Below, piece after piece: positions 21,534 to 34,151 of a DNA stretch of 64,000 nucleotides (position 1 is its first letter; each line of letters begins with the position of its first letter). The position numbers and the translations under genes are program-made. The DNA is from Deinandra increscens subsp. villosa (taxonomy: Eukaryota > Streptophyta > Magnoliopsida > Asterales > Asteraceae). Under the pieces are notes generated by a model. The model did not search any database, was not told where the DNA came from, and was given only the letters and a program-made list of their open reading frames with translations. Where the stretch lies: positions 25,088,483 through 25,152,482 of the forward strand of contig JBCNJP010000020.1 in NCBI GenBank assembly GCA_039602395.1, given 5' to 3'.

Positions 21534-24500
21534 ATGGCGGATTCAAGCGATTCCGTCTCTGTTGATATGGAAACCATATATCTTGGTGGAAAGGTTCGGT
21601 TTAATTTGAGTTTTTGATTCGGTATTACGTGTAATAGGATTGATTTCTAGAATAGTCTTTGAGTTATTGGAATATTTAGTTGAAAATGCACGAGTTTGTA
21701 TATTGTATGCAAGGTGTTTGTAGAAATGCCCAAATGAGTTCAACTAATTCTTCCCAATCTTTTTGAGTTTGTTTATTTATTTCTCTGATATTTGTTGTGG
21801 TTTAGTGGATTTTTGATTCTCTTTTCGCCGACGAACTTATGTTCATTCCCAATTTAGAAACCCCCTTTTCTTGAATCTTGAGTTTTAGGTTTTTTGCTGG
21901 CAGTAAGTTACTTGTGCATTTGTAGATCTGTTTGACTTTTCTTTTAGATAGTCAAAATCTTGAAATATTAAGCTCAGATTATTCTTCTTCTTCTAAGCAA
22001 AGTTCTTGAATCATGTAATTGTCAACATTTGCTAGCTGTTATCATTAATTTCTGTCTTTGTTTGTTTCTTTATTTTGGATGTTACCACAATCCAAAAAAT
22101 CCAAATTCTTTTGGAATGATTCTATTTTGTTGATTAAACTTGCACAAACTTGTAAAAGATGATTTTTATTTAAAAAGCGACGAGGGTATAACACGTCCTC
22201 TTACTAAAGTAAGGAAATATGTTATCTAATTACCTTCTTATTGATTGACTGACTTTTAACCCAATATGCTTGTTTAAATGGTAGAAACTTGCTATCTTTC
22301 AAAGCCTTTATGTTGAGCTGTCATTGTCTTGAGGTCGTAACTCATTATCTAGGCATAAATGTGACTTATTTCATCTCTTACTGGTTTAAAAGTTGCAATC
22401 TAGTTTCTTGTTAGTTCATCAGTCTTTATCACATTCTCTCATCATTGAATTACCCTTTTTAATTATAAACTTACATTTTCATTTCAGGAGTCCAATTGTG
22501 ACGTGTTCATTATTTTTCATTTTATATAGTTCTTTTAGATTTTGTTTATAATATTGCTCAGTCGTTTCCGTGTGGAACTAAACAATGATCAAGAATTATG
22601 TCTTGAAGCTTGAACAAATGACTGTGGGTTGGCTGAAATAGTTTTTAATGACCTTTATACGACTTGTGATCTTTGTTATTTAAATGTGCTGCAAAATTTG
22701 ATTTCAGGAACATATTATTCAAACTGGCCGTGGGTCCGTGTCCGTAATCGTGTATGGAGACCAAGAAAAACCACCCTTGATTACATATCCAGATTTAGCT
22801 CTAAATCGTACGCAGCCATAACCTTTTTTTTCTGTTCTATTCATGTTAATTTGTTGTTCTGCAGTCTAATTAAGGGTTGATTTTGTGAACAGATATGTTG
22901 TGTTTTCAAGGACTATTCTTCTGTCCCGAGGCAGCTTCATTACTCCTTCATAATTTCTGCATTTATCACATCAGTCCACCTGGACACGAGGTTTGTGAAC
23001 TGGCTAATTTGTATATAGGGGTTGTTTAGATGTTCATTTTGAACTTATTACTTGATATTGGATAATCAGAATTAGATAATCAAAGTTCAATAAGCAGCTA
23101 ATCACATGTTCATGTTGAGCGTTTGAATATTATGAATTAGTAAGAAATTATAATAGATAAAATGACTAAAAAGAGCGTTTTTGTACAAGATGGGGAGATG
23201 TTTCTTTAATTGAGGGTAAAATTATTTTTGTAAATAGATATATTTGACACTTAAATAATCAGTACCGGTATCTATTTAATCAAGTTTCAAAACACAAATC
23301 CAAACACCCCCCCCCCACTCTCATAATGTACATCTTTTCTTGAATTATATTATTAACGTAAAAATTCTCTTACTGAATTTGTACAAGAGTTGTTGCAGTT
23401 AGGAGCAGCAGCCATATGTCCCGATGATCCTATTCTCTCTGTTGAGGATCTTTGTGATCAGATTCTTGAGGTCCTCAATTATTTTAGGTAAGTCGTTTGC
23501 GGTTGATCTTAGTACGAATATTTCATCTTAAAAACAATTTTAAAATGTATTTTCGGTATTTCAGGCTTGGATCAGTGATGTGCATGGGGGCTATGGCGGG
23601 TGCCTACATTCTCACTCTCTTTGCGGTGAGACTGCTCGCTAATTTTTTTGGTAACTTAGGTGTATAATTTTACTTTTTTTTTGAAGTTTGACCAATTCTG
23701 TTTTATTTTCTATTACAGATAAAGTATAGAGATAGAGTTACCGGTTTAATGCTCGTTTCTCCTCTTTGCAAAGCACCTTCATGGACAGAGTGGTTTTATA
23801 ATAAGGTTTGCCTTTTAACAAGTGATTTTGAGTTATCACTTATCATACTCGGTTGTAGTAAAATGGGCTATATAAAATAGCGATTGGACACATTTTTGTG
23901 CTTAGAGTTTTAATAATCAGATGCTATAGCGTCTGACTAAAAAGGCAACTCGATTTGCATTAACTCTGGTCACTTTTGATTTGCAGTTCATGTCGAATTT
24001 GCTCTATTACTATGGTATGTGTGGATTATTGAAGGAATGCTTACTTCAAAGATACTTCAGCAAGGTACATTATGACCTTTTCTCATAAGATTATATTAAC
24101 GAAATACCATTTTTATGAATTTTAATTAACCCAGTATTGTTAAATCACAGGAAGTTCGTGGTAATCCAGAAATCCCGGAGTCAGATATAGCTCACTCTTG
24201 CAGAAAGGTTAGTCATTAAGTTCATGAATCTGTTTGTATTAACTACAATTGAATATTATGCTCACATGTTTTTTTACAGCTATTGGATGAAAGACAAAGT
24301 ATTAACGTGTGGCGGTATCTTCAAGCAATTGATAGGAGACCTGATATTACCGACGATTTAAAAAAGCTAAAATGCAGAACTCTTATATTCGTTGGTGACA
24401 GCTCACCATTCCATTCAGAAGCCCTTCACATGACTGGAAAATTGGACAGACGATATAGCGCGTTAGTTGAGGTAATGTTATTTGTTGTTTTTATGATCAA

Positions 24501-25112
24501 ACATTTTGATAGTCAAAACTCCGGACTTCTTAGCTGAAAATTTGACTCGAGCTTGTTAGATTTAGTGTTTTTATTGATAACCCTCTAAAAAGCTCGTTAA
24601 TTATAGAAACTGTGTTGAAAACGCAACATGGATCTGTTATGAATTTGAATCTTGTTCAGTGGTATCGTTAGACATTCAAATACTGGTATGTTTTTTGGTG
24701 TGAGAGGCACTTCAAATACTGGTAGGTTTGACATTCAAGCTAGTTTTGAGTTTTGGCTTTTCACTTTGGTTTTCAAAATTGGTATGAATATAATAAACCA
24801 AACGGGAATCACTTCAAGGTCGTTTAGAAGGTTAAAAAGTTTTTTAAGTTCAAACTCAAATTGATAAACTACTGGTTTTGACTGTGACTTTCAACTATAC
24901 AGGTACAGGTGTGTGGATCACTGGTGACAGAAGAGCAACCACATGCAATGTTGATACCCATGGAGTATTTCCTAATGGGGTATGGGCTTTATAAGCCGGG
25001 CCCCTTCACAGGCAGCCCAAGGAGCCCATTAAGCCCGTCATGCATCGCACCGGAGCTACTATCTCCGGAAAGCATGGGGTTAAAGCTAAAACCAATAAAA
25101 ACGCGGGTGTGA
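21534..25112 (+). CDS. NDL1: NDL, N-MYC downregulated-like (NDRG family) protein
   Basis: Ten exons: 21534-21593, 22708-22807, 22893-22990, 23399-23487, 23565-23625, 23719-23805, 23987-24064, 24151-24207, 24280-24471, 24903-25112, giving 343 residues, close to Arabidopsis NDL1. The start follows an ACGGCC leader and gives MADSSDSVSVDMETIYLGGK. The body is an alpha/beta-hydrolase fold (GSVSVIVYGDQEKP, FFCPEAASLLLH, YHISPPGHE, LVSPLCKAPSW, SNLLYYYGMCG, LLDERQSINVWRYL) and the tail reads SPESMGLKLKPIKTRV. At the nucleophile elbow the motif is MCMGAMAGAY, without the catalytic serine, as expected for non-enzymatic NDRG proteins. In Arabidopsis NDL proteins bind the G-protein beta-gamma dimer AGB1 and affect auxin transport; that role is family knowledge. 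NDL1 versus NDL2/3 is not certain. Confidence 0.93.
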
Positions 25113-25738
25113 TCTTCTGCTAAAAGTTTCATCGTGTTGCGGTGTCCTCGTACAGTTTATTCGTAAATTTTTTGTCATTCAATGGTAGATATATACATAT
25201 GATGTATCTAGATATAGAGAAGAAAGGGGAAATATTCTTTGAAATGATGGACATATTCATTTGTAGGACTGGTGGTCATAAAACAGAAACATTGTATCTT
25301 GTAAAGGGGAATATGATGGATTTTTTATTAATTTTATAAAAAAGTTACAATACTTTCTCTTTATTTGGCTGTCAATGACCAGTCAGATTGCATGATTGGT
25401 AGCATCCACCAAAAGTGGTTATAATTAAGTTTCTTTTAATATTAAGGGTTGTTTAGGATTCCTGTCTATGTTTGATACAAAGTAATATTATACCTCTTTT
25501 ATGCCACTCTGTGAAGCTAGCAGAATATTATTAAGGATGCTACCCATAGATTATTATTCCATTCAATATTTAAATGCATATATAGATATGATTGTTGGTT
25601 GTTATTCACCATCATATATTTAGTCTAGATGATCTCCTTTTCATTGTAAATCCATTAGCCCTACGTATTTATTTGAACAACAGTTGGTGGTATAACAATG
25701 TATAATTGCGTAACATAACTTTTAGGTTGTAGGTTTAA
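25113..25738. other. 3' UTR and spacer, no gene seen
   Basis: The NDL 3' UTR probably ends near 25350 after the AT-rich TTATTAATTTTATAAAAAAG stretch. No coding sequence was recognised in the rest. Confidence 0.4.
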
Positions 25739-25740
25739 TT

Positions 25741-25965
25741 TTTTTTTGAACGGCAAATTTGGATCACTGACGGGGGCATTACCCACCCACCCGATCATCT
25801 CCAACCCCCATCAGGAGGAAACTCACCACTGGTGAGAAAACCCCCTGGCCCAACCTGTAACCCCCATTTATTTATTTTTGTTACAAGTGGGACTTGAACC
25901 CAAGACCTCCCATTTATAATGTCTTGGGTACCTCCCTCTAGCCAATTGGGCTAGAGATCATTGGT
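25741..25965 (-). mobile_element. tRNA-derived SINE
   Basis: On the minus strand TAGCCCAATTGG fits box A (TRGCNNANYNGG) and GGTTCAAGTCCC fits box B, about 40 bp apart, followed by a body ending CCGTTCAAAAAAAAA. This is the layout of a Pol III SINE with an A-rich tail. The end CCGTT-A(n) is shared with the SINE at 61323-61610. No clean target duplication was found. Confidence 0.7.
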
Positions 25966-26317
25966 ATGTATTTTATTTTCGTTTATCTTTACATAGTGTT
26001 ATAATAATGTAACTGTGTGAAATATGTATGACGTCAGACTATATGGGTCCAGTTTACGTATCTTTACCTTACGTTACTACGTAAAGTCGTCATGACGAAT
26101 ATAAACTACAAAATATCTATAAAAAAGCGAGAATAATTTAAACTACAAAAGTGTGACATCATAACAAACACACAATTGTTTGTTGAATACAAATATTTTT
26201 AGATACCATATGATCTTGAAGCATAATAGTTTGTAGGAAAACATAAATAGTTGTATATATGAATTACAACCAATTAATTAAATTGACTGCAATCCTACTA
26301 ATCATACAAAACCGAAG
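25966..26317. other. spacer downstream of the germin-like gene
   Basis: AT-rich DNA, likely containing the germin-like 3' UTR. Nothing else recognised. Confidence 0.4.
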
Positions 26318-27076
26318 CTAAAACTTCAGTTGTATGTTGCTAATAACATCGTCAGACACTTGAAACGCCTTGGCAAGAATATCGGTTGATATATCTGGGT
26401 TCGAACCAAAAACAGTGTTTCCAATGGGTACCACTCCAGGGTTCTGGCTGCTCAACGCCACCATTGCAACGGCATACGTGTTTCCAACGTTACGTTGATA
26501 ATGCACAAGGTTCATCGGAAACACAAAAACATCACCCTTATTCAGTACTTTTGAGAAATGACGGTTTTCAGGGTTTGATGTCACAAATCCAACTTGAATT
26601 TTGCCTTCCAAGACGGTCAAGATTTCGCTAGCACGTGGGTGGGTGTGAGGCGCGATGACCCCCCATGGTGCAAAGTCTAGTCGTGCAAGGGAGATCCCTA
26701 GCGTATTTAGTCCTGGTAGTTGGGACACAAATGCCGGGGTCACACTAGACCCCAAGAAGTTGGAAGTGTTCCCCATTATATGCATTCCGCTATGGTAGAA
26801 GTCGTCTGCTTGGACAGAGTTTGGGTTCTTGCAGGCGAATCCGTTCACCAGCACTGCGCGCCATGGGTTAGTTACACAAAAATATTAATTAGTTACACGG
26901 TTAGAAAGTTGACTATCATGAAACATCACCAACGACCAAACAACAAATTATTAAACGGTACCTTGACCGCTCACGTCCGCAACGCAAAAGTCTTGAAGCG
27001 GGCTATGGTCCGTGGCCCAGACCACGGTGAAATAAGCTAAAGCGAGAACCACGAATGTTCCAAGACCGTGAGCCAT
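26318..27076 (-). CDS. germin-like protein (cupin, secreted)
   Basis: Two exons, 26962-27076 and 26318-26853, encoding 216 residues. An N-terminal signal peptide (LGTFVVLALAYFTVVWA) is followed by the germin start DHSPLQDFCVAD. Cys31 and Cys46 would form the usual disulfide. Cupin box 1 is GVIAPHTHPRASEILTVLEG, with metal ligands His108, His110 and Glu115; box 2 is GDVFVFPMNLVHYQRNVG, with His156. Box 2 reads PMN where the consensus is PxG. Germin-like proteins are apoplastic manganese-binding oligomers; some have superoxide dismutase or oxalate oxidase activity, which cannot be decided from sequence. The short 108-bp intron is at the usual place for the family. Confidence 0.93.
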
Positions 27077-27180
27077 TTAGGATCGAGCGAGCGAGCTGAA
27101 CTTAGCGAGGATGGTTTGGGGTTAATTAGTTATTGTGTTGTGGATTAAATGGTGGTATGAATGTAGAGAAGTTAAGTTGT

Positions 27181-27190
27181 TTATATATAG
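27181..27190 (-). promoter_or_regulatory. probable TATA box of the germin-like gene
   Basis: The minus strand reads CTCTATATATAAAC about 105-115 bp upstream of the ATG at 27076, a plausible core-promoter position leaving a leader of roughly 75 bases. Confidence 0.55.
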
Positions 27191-27534
27191 AGAGAAATTA
27201 AGCTAAGGTGTACTCATGAAACGGTTATAATTAGCGATCTGATCTGCTTGTTTTGTTGTGAAATGAACCGATCGACCGGCGGTCTGTACTGTTTGTTTGG
27301 GAGTACGTAGTACATCTTTTGATGCATGCAGTACAACATTCGTTTGATTGTATTATGTCACATCACACTAAAAAGCATCTTTGTGTTAACCGTCCTGCCT
27401 ACCCTTGCTCAGTCAAACTAACTGCCAACCATATGTCAAAAATTTGGAAAAAAAAACAATTTTATAACTTTTTTTTAATAGTTGGTTCCTTTAGATAATA
27501 ACCAATAACGCTATGTATAAACATCAGTCGAATT

Positions 27535-27850
27535 TAGAGGTGCACAACTCGTTTTTTTCCCAAACCGGTTTGGTTTTAAATCAGTTTTGGTTTGGTCAAC
27601 ATAAAGTCAAAATCGGTTTCTATGATAACCGGTTCGGTTCAAACCGGTTTTAGGTGAAACTATGTGAAACCTATAGGAACCGGTTCATACCAGTTTGTAA
27701 CTGGTTAACCGGTTATTTTGGCAACCAGTTTATGAAAAACTCGTTCGGAATTGGTTTTGATGTTTAGAAGGTCAAACCTATTCGGAACCGGCGGTTCACT
27801 TAAAAACGGGTTACGGTTTTCCAATCAGTTTTCAGTTCACCTCAAGGATG
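27535..27850. mobile_element. diverged hAT-like MITE
   Basis: Left edge TTTAGAGGTGCACAACTCG and right edge CAGTTTTCAGTTCACCTC are inverted relatives. The interior is built of repeated AACCGGTTTGGTT / GGTTCAAACCGG phrases. No coding content. Confidence 0.45.
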
Positions 27851-28249
27851 TAGTGATATCTTTAATGATTATACATGTAGATAGTCCCAATGGGATGCTT
27901 TGATGATAGTAAATTGATGGTTCATAATTAAAAAGTTATCTGTTCAAATCCTGAAAAAAAAATAGGTGTTATAATTTAACATTTAGAAAAGATATATGTA
28001 GATAGAGTAAACTGGGCTATTAACATTTTGCGAATTATTTTACGTATGTGAGAGCCTTGTAAACCGAGTGTTTTATATATTATACGGTTTATGGGGGAAA
28101 TTAATAGTATAATTATCAAAATCACTAATCACCCTTGGTTACATTGTTGTATTTCAGATCTGGGCCATGCTTGGATACCGTTAAAAAGATTAACTCCGTT
28201 AATTTGCTTCATATGGCTTACATGTGTGGGGTCAAATTAAATTCAACGT

Positions 28250-28660
28250 GTATGTTTTTAATTGATGATATTGTGTTAGTTGTTGAACATAAATAGGACC
28301 TGAACATGAGGATAGAGGAGTGGTCTAGAGAGCAAAGACTTACGCATTAGTCCGACTAAAATCAGATATCTATATTGTAAATTCAACGGGCTACTGATGA
28401 GGATGACACATCATTGTCTATAGGAGGTCAAATTATAACACAAACAATAAAGTTTAAGTACTTGTGTTTCATGAATTACATTTGGGGTTTTTGAGCATTT
28501 ACATTTAATCGCTTGCGCACCGGTGTGTGTCAATTGTCATAGGTTGGTTGCATATTAGAACTTGCATATTGTATCAATCCTGAGATCATGAACTTAGAAT
28601 TATGCATGAAAATGTTGGAGACACAGACACCCAGGGTTAGCCCACTTTGTTAGTCTTTTT
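28250..28660 (+). mobile_element. decayed RTE-type LINE reverse transcriptase fragment
   Basis: Conceptual translation shows NMRIEEWSREQRL, ATDEDDTSLSIGGQII and QTIKFKYL, then broken pieces. This is the segment after the RT catalytic box in RTE-type LINEs, where relatives read 'IGGQVVPQTTKFKYLG'. Several stops and shifts. Only a fragment remains. Confidence 0.65.
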
Positions 28661-28689
28661 CTTTTATTTCCCTTATCCGACGACACTAT

Positions 28690-29271
28690 TGTTGGAATTT
28701 TGGGAGAAAAACTAGTGAAAATGAGTTTTTTACTAAGTGTGAAAATAAGTTTTTCACCAACTTTGGACTAAAATAAAATACAGATAACATAGGTTGTTGC
28801 CTCTGTATTTAATGAGTTTGTGTAGTACGTTGTGAGGGCTTTCCAACGCATCAAACCACGTCCAAATCCGAGCTCGTATGAATGAGATATCGAAGCTCAA
28901 AGTTGAGGTCTCGCAACTAATGAAGCTGCGAAAATTAGAGAGAAAAATGCCAAGTATAGCATGTTAACTCATCCCACATTGGTTGGGGATTGAAACCAAA
29001 AGTGGTTTATAAGGTGGGAACTTTACCAACTATTGGTTTCTTTAGTAGGACACATCCCTTGGACCTTGAAGCACCCCTAACTCGCACACGCGCACATGAC
29101 GTGGGCGTATGTGGCGCTTTGATGGCTCCCTTTGTAATCCTTATTTATTTCCCTATATTGTATTTCATGCGTATGTGGCGCTTTGATGGCTCCCTTTGTA
29201 ATCCTTATTTATTTCCCTATATTGTATTTCATTTCCGTGTAATCTTTGTTATTTCTAATGGTTTTCCTACA
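28690..29271. mobile_element. solo LTR, 582 bp
   Basis: Begins TGTTGGAATTTTGGGAG and ends TTTTCCTACA (TG...CA), flanked on both sides by ACTAT (28685-28689 and 29272-29276), the 5-bp duplication expected for LTR elements. No internal region or second LTR is present, so the element was probably removed by LTR-LTR recombination. An internal 64-bp unit is duplicated (29105-29168 and 29169-29232). Confidence 0.82.
29105..29232. repeat. 64-bp tandem duplication within the solo LTR
   Basis: GCGTATGTGGCGCTTTGATG and the following bases occur twice with a period of 64. It creates a fortuitous 97-codon frame at 28990-29283. Confidence 0.9.
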
Positions 29272-29276
29272 ACTAT

Positions 29277-30731
29277 CCCCTAGTTAGCCTATTTAATCTC
29301 TTTTCCCGTTTGTTTCACCACCCTTATCTTTCGGAACTTAGCCATATTAGCCTTTTATAATTTAAAGATGATTAAAACCTGTTTTTATTGAATTTGTCTA
29401 GGAATTTTGACTTTTCTCTGTCTTAGAAATTCTTTTTATAGATTGTATATATCAAAAGACAAAAGCCTTGCTAAAAAATCATGAAAGCTATGTTTTAATT
29501 TCCCGTCTCATCTCAAAATAAGACACTTGAGAGTTATATTGAGGGTTCGTCGACAAACACTCATTTTAGTTAGTTTTCAGTTGTTGTTTTCTTTGTTATT
29601 TATCAATTAGCCTAACCGGGTTTAATCACTTAGCCACTTTTTTCTAAATATTCCTACCCTTACCCTACCCAACATTATGACCCTTTAAAGACCTCTTGAT
29701 TCATGCATATTTTCTAGGTTAGTTGGTGGATGTTTGAATGATGTGCAAGCCTATGATTATGTTTCCTTCATTACGATATCGAGTGATTCATTTGTGAAAC
29801 TGGTCATAGAACTTTCATATTTGAGCTAAGACAATAAGAACTTAATTGCTAATCTTAAAACCAAAAGTCGATGTTCTTCCCTAGTTTAACATACATGCAT
29901 AGTGTGTGTGGGGAGGGGGGAGAAAGAGAAAGAGAGTTATTGGTCAATTAAAGTTCTTGGTTAACTCAAGTCTTTTGATCAAAGAAGTTTAGAATTCAAG
30001 TTCTTAGAAATTATAGGTGATTATCAACATAGCAAGGGTGAAAGTCAAACGAGTCGGTGGTGATACTGTCAAAGATGATGATGAGTTATTATTAGTTTTA
30101 GGTGGTGGTGGATTTGCAAGTAGATGAAGTGAAGATGGAGTTGCATAGCACAATGACGTAAATGACAATTTTTTTTTTTTAAATTTAGAGATGTAACCAG
30201 ATTTTGTGAGTAAATTACAAGGATGTAAACTAAACACTTTTCCTCCCTATACCTTTCTGCCCCCCCCCCCCCCCCCCCCCCCCTCTCCTGTGATATATAC
30301 GTGGTTGGTTGTAACAAATCCGTTAATGTTCTGTTAAAAATTGAAACGTAAAATGTTAAAACGCATATGACAATGACACAAATGATAATTTTTAAAGTTC
30401 AGAACCATAACTTAATTTTTTAGACAAGCCAAACTATCTCTTTTTTAGAGCCAAACTGCCAAAGAGACATACTAAAAATTACTAAAAAAAAGTACATCCA
30501 CATGATTCAAATGCGGGTATTCGTATCTATGTTTTGGACTTAAAAAAAAACGAATTCGATTCTTTTCGGATTGGATATTTTTCCGTTAAAATATATATAG
30601 CCATTTACACCACGCCAAACCACCCCATTCCTCCTCCTCCTCCTTTTCTCTCCATCATACCCCTTTCCTTTCCTTTCCTGATTCCGTTGCACGGTGGTTG
30701 TGTTGTGTATAACAGGAAAGGAACCTTCCTC
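29277..30731. other. intergenic DNA, no gene seen
   Basis: Contains a C homopolymer of 24 (30260-30283) and poly-T and GA-rich tracts. A pyrimidine-rich stretch at about 30625-30680 lies in the upstream region of the carrier gene. No protein homology was recognised. Confidence 0.45.
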
Positions 30732-30756
30732 TCTCTCTCTAGGTTCTAGAGAGAGA
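30732..30756 (+). promoter_or_regulatory. 11-bp hairpin in the leader of the CoA carrier gene
   Basis: TCTCTCTCTAG, loop GTT, then CTAGAGAGAGA form a perfect 11-bp stem ending 12 bases before the ATG at 30769. If transcribed it could affect scanning or initiation; no function is shown. Confidence 0.6.
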
Positions 30757-30768
30757 AAGGCGTACGCC

Positions 30769-33700
30769 ATGGGAGAGAATGGTAAACACGGCGTCGTCTT
30801 ATGCGAAGACACCACACGACGCCAAGAAGGAGTCGTGGAAGCTATTCCTTTGTTTGCTAAAGAATTGATCGCCGGTGGCGTCGCCGGTGGAGTTGCCAAG
30901 ACGATTGTCGCTCCCCTTGAACGTGTCAAGATCTTGTTTCAGGTCTCCCTACCATCTTCATTCATTGTTTTTCATTAATTTCGCCTCTCAGTTGTAGATC
31001 GTTGATTATATTTCATGAATTGCGATCCACCATATCGCCAATTATTCGGTTGTGCTTTAATTTGTTTAATTTTCCGTTCCTGATTAGGTTATGATCGTTT
31101 TTTGGTAGTCCCTTGGGCGAAATTTGTGGTTTGCTTGATTTTGATTCTGGTAAATGTTGATTGTTAGAACCCTGGGCGTAGGTCATGACTCGAATTAGTG
31201 GTAAATGTCTTGAGTTTGATTGATAATTTTGACAATGTGATGAATACGAACTGAAATCCCTCCTTTCTCCGAACAAATTGGAGTTGCGTCACTACCACAG
31301 TTATTTAAATTAGGTTTACATTATTTTACAATCATTACGTCATTTTCCTTCATTCATCACTTTGAGATGGGAAAATTGCAATAAATACCAAAGATCGTAA
31401 CAAAAAACCAGTCAACTTTTGGAAACCTTCCCAAAACCATTCAACTTCAATAACAATATAACAATCTGATGGTCTGTGACATGAGTATCTAGGTTTCCTT
31501 GTTAGCATTTTTAGTTTCTTTGTCCCCATTTTATGCGGCCACAACAATGAAGATGTGATAATGAGTTCTACTTGTACTTTGGTGTTTTTCGGTGGCTTTG
31601 ACCTAAAGTCCCCAAAATGTGTTGCATAAGAAAATGCTTTTGGTGAGAAAAACATAAATTGCCAGGAGTAATTGAGCATGCCATTGCATTGTTATGGTCC
31701 GATAGTGGTCTTTTAGGGTCATGCCCATGGCCCGCTAGTGGATCCTTACGAGCTATACATGTATCTGTTAAATGACGATGATTATATCCTCATTGTTATA
31801 TATGTTTGCCCCTGATAAATTATGGTGTGTTGAGTTTTACCAACATCTAGTAATCTTTGTGTTTCTTCATTGTTACATTACAGACAAGAAGTGAATTTCA
31901 TAATATAGGATTGTTGGCGTCTTTTAGAAGGATTGCAAAGACAGAAGGGCTTCTGGGGTTTTACAGGTTAGAGATCAAAACTTTTGTCGCTTTTTCTTCA
32001 TTCTGAAATCTTTCTTTTCTCAACTTTGTATGTTTGTGGCATGTGGATGTAATTTATTCCAGAGGAAATGGAGCCAGTGTTGCCAGGATTGTTCCTTATG
32101 CTGCATTACATTATATGGCATATGAACAATATAGAAGGGAAATAAGCTACAACTTTCCTGGGATGGGAAATGGTCCAGTTGTTGATTTGTTAGCAGGATC
32201 ATTATCCGGAGGAACTGCTGTTCTTTTTACATACCCGCTTGATTTAGTTAGAACTAAATTGGCTTACCAGGTATACTACTATCATTCGGTTATTCAACGA
32301 CTTAATTTGAATATCTTTGTCACTTTCACACACAAATGTGCATGCGCGCACTCCACACACACACACACACAAATGTGCCCACAATGGGTGGAACGGTGAA
32401 TAATGAACGTATACTTCTGGTGCATAAGACTTTCTAAATCATTCTTTTTAAAAAGATAGATCATTATTGAAATTTTAGGATTTTTGTACTCGTATTTGAC
32501 AAACTATATATTTATCAAAATATAAAAACTTTCAACAAAAAGTGTTTCTGGTTAATTGGTCAAACCAACCCACCCGTTAAACCTGTGTACTGAAGGATTA
32601 CTCGTTCCGCATCACGTCTGACCCACCCATTATACTACCTCTAGTTAACTGAGAATCAATCCAATATGGGAGAACAGGTTGTGGATGCTCCCAAATTTGA
32701 TGTCAAAGGAGGCAAGGTTAGCGAACATGCATACAGAGGAATTAGGGATTGTTTTACAAGGACTTATAAAGCAGCTGGGATGAGAGGCCTTTACCGTGGT
32801 GTAGGTATGAATTCCAAGTCATTTTGTTCTCATAGTTCCAATAGATATCTAGAGCCAACTGATTAGGTGGCTTGGGTCGACCTGAAACACCTACCAGCCT
32901 TGTTTCACTGAATAAAAAAATAAGAAAACAATGTTATTACTTTGAATCATCTGATAGCACATAAATTGATTTCAATTCATTCACTATGGAATAGCTAAAA
33001 AAACACTTCTTTAGTGTTTAAAAGGATAGATATGATTTGTATATGAAATTTTAAACTCTTAGGAGGACATATATGAAGTTTTATACTTCTAGAGATAGAA
33101 TATAACCCAAGTTAACCGTTTTGTAAGTAAATAGGTCAAAATTGCCACCTTTAACTCTTTTATGCCTGCTACAATCTCCTTTTCATCTTGTTTATATATG
33201 ATGCAAAATATATATTAATTTGTTTTTAAAAAATTTGGATCTTTCTGTTAGCTCCATCACTCTATGGAATCTTTCCTTATGCTGGTTTGAAGTTTTACTT
33301 CTATGAGGAAATGAAAAGCCATGTCTCTGATGATTACAGAAAGAACATAATAGTCAAACTTGCTTGTGGATCTGTTGCTGGTTTACTCGGACAAACTTTC
33401 ACATATCCTTTGGATGTCGTGCGAAGGCAAATGCAGGTAATCTTTCACGTTTGGTTTTGTTTTGTTTATCTAAACATCTAAACACATGTGCTTGTATACT
33501 TGTGCAATCTAAGTATGGGATGCTTAAGAATCAAGATTTGTATTCTTTAACTATCACAGGTTCAGCAGTTTCAAGCTTTAAACAGCTCAGAATTTAAAGG
33601 AACAATCGGAACTCTTTTTATGATTGTCCAAAAAGAAGGATGGAAGCATTTGTTTTCAGGACTGAGCATCAACTATCTAAAGGTGAGAAAGCCTGATAAA

Positions 33701-34151
33701 CATAAATTATGTCATATGTCAAGACTAACATGTCGGATTGGAACAGCCTTGGGTTGAAACCAGTCATTCTCATAATAAATAATGAATGACCAACACGTTT
33801 TTTTTTTGTCAGCTTAGAATGATAACTTTAGACTTCATAAATCTCTCTCACACACTTCATAAATTAATAAAATTTCTCATGACTAAATCTGGTTTTGAAA
33901 CTGGTCAGACCAATAATGAGGTATGTCCATAACCGGTCTGATTATGTAAAACATTGTATAAAATCTTAACCAAAATTATACATACTCAAGTCTGTGAGTC
34001 GAAATTGATGCAATCTGCCGATTTTCAGGTTGTACCATCAGTTGCAATCGGATTCACCGTCTATGATGTTATGAAAGCGTACTTGCGGGTCCCACCACGA
34101 GATAAAGCCATTGTTGAAGAGACCATAAACAAAACTGAGAGTCAAACATGA
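30769..34151 (+). CDS. mitochondrial coenzyme A carrier (SLC25 family)
   Basis: Seven exons: 30769-30942, 31884-31966, 32063-32270, 32678-32804, 33252-33436, 33560-33682, 34029-34151, giving 340 residues. Three mitochondrial-carrier repeats each carry the PX[DE]XX[KR] signature: PLERVK (49-54), PLDLVR (144-149) and PLDVVR (250-255). Other diagnostic stretches are GNGASVARIVPYAALHYMAYE, split here as GNGASVARIV and PYAALHYMAYE, plus APSLYGIFPYAGLKFYFYEE and VVPSVAIGFTVYDVMK. These match plant CoAc1/CoAc2 (At1g14560, At4g26180) from memory. The protein would exchange CoA across the inner mitochondrial membrane. The start matches the family's MGE N-terminus. All signature charges are intact. Confidence 0.93.

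Noticed and set aside
28990..29283. 97-codon plus-strand frame with internal repeat
   Set aside because: Lies inside the solo LTR and is produced by its 64-bp duplication.
30260..30283. C run of 24 considered as a regulatory G-quadruplex site
   Set aside because: A plain homopolymer with uncertain assembled length and no supporting context.
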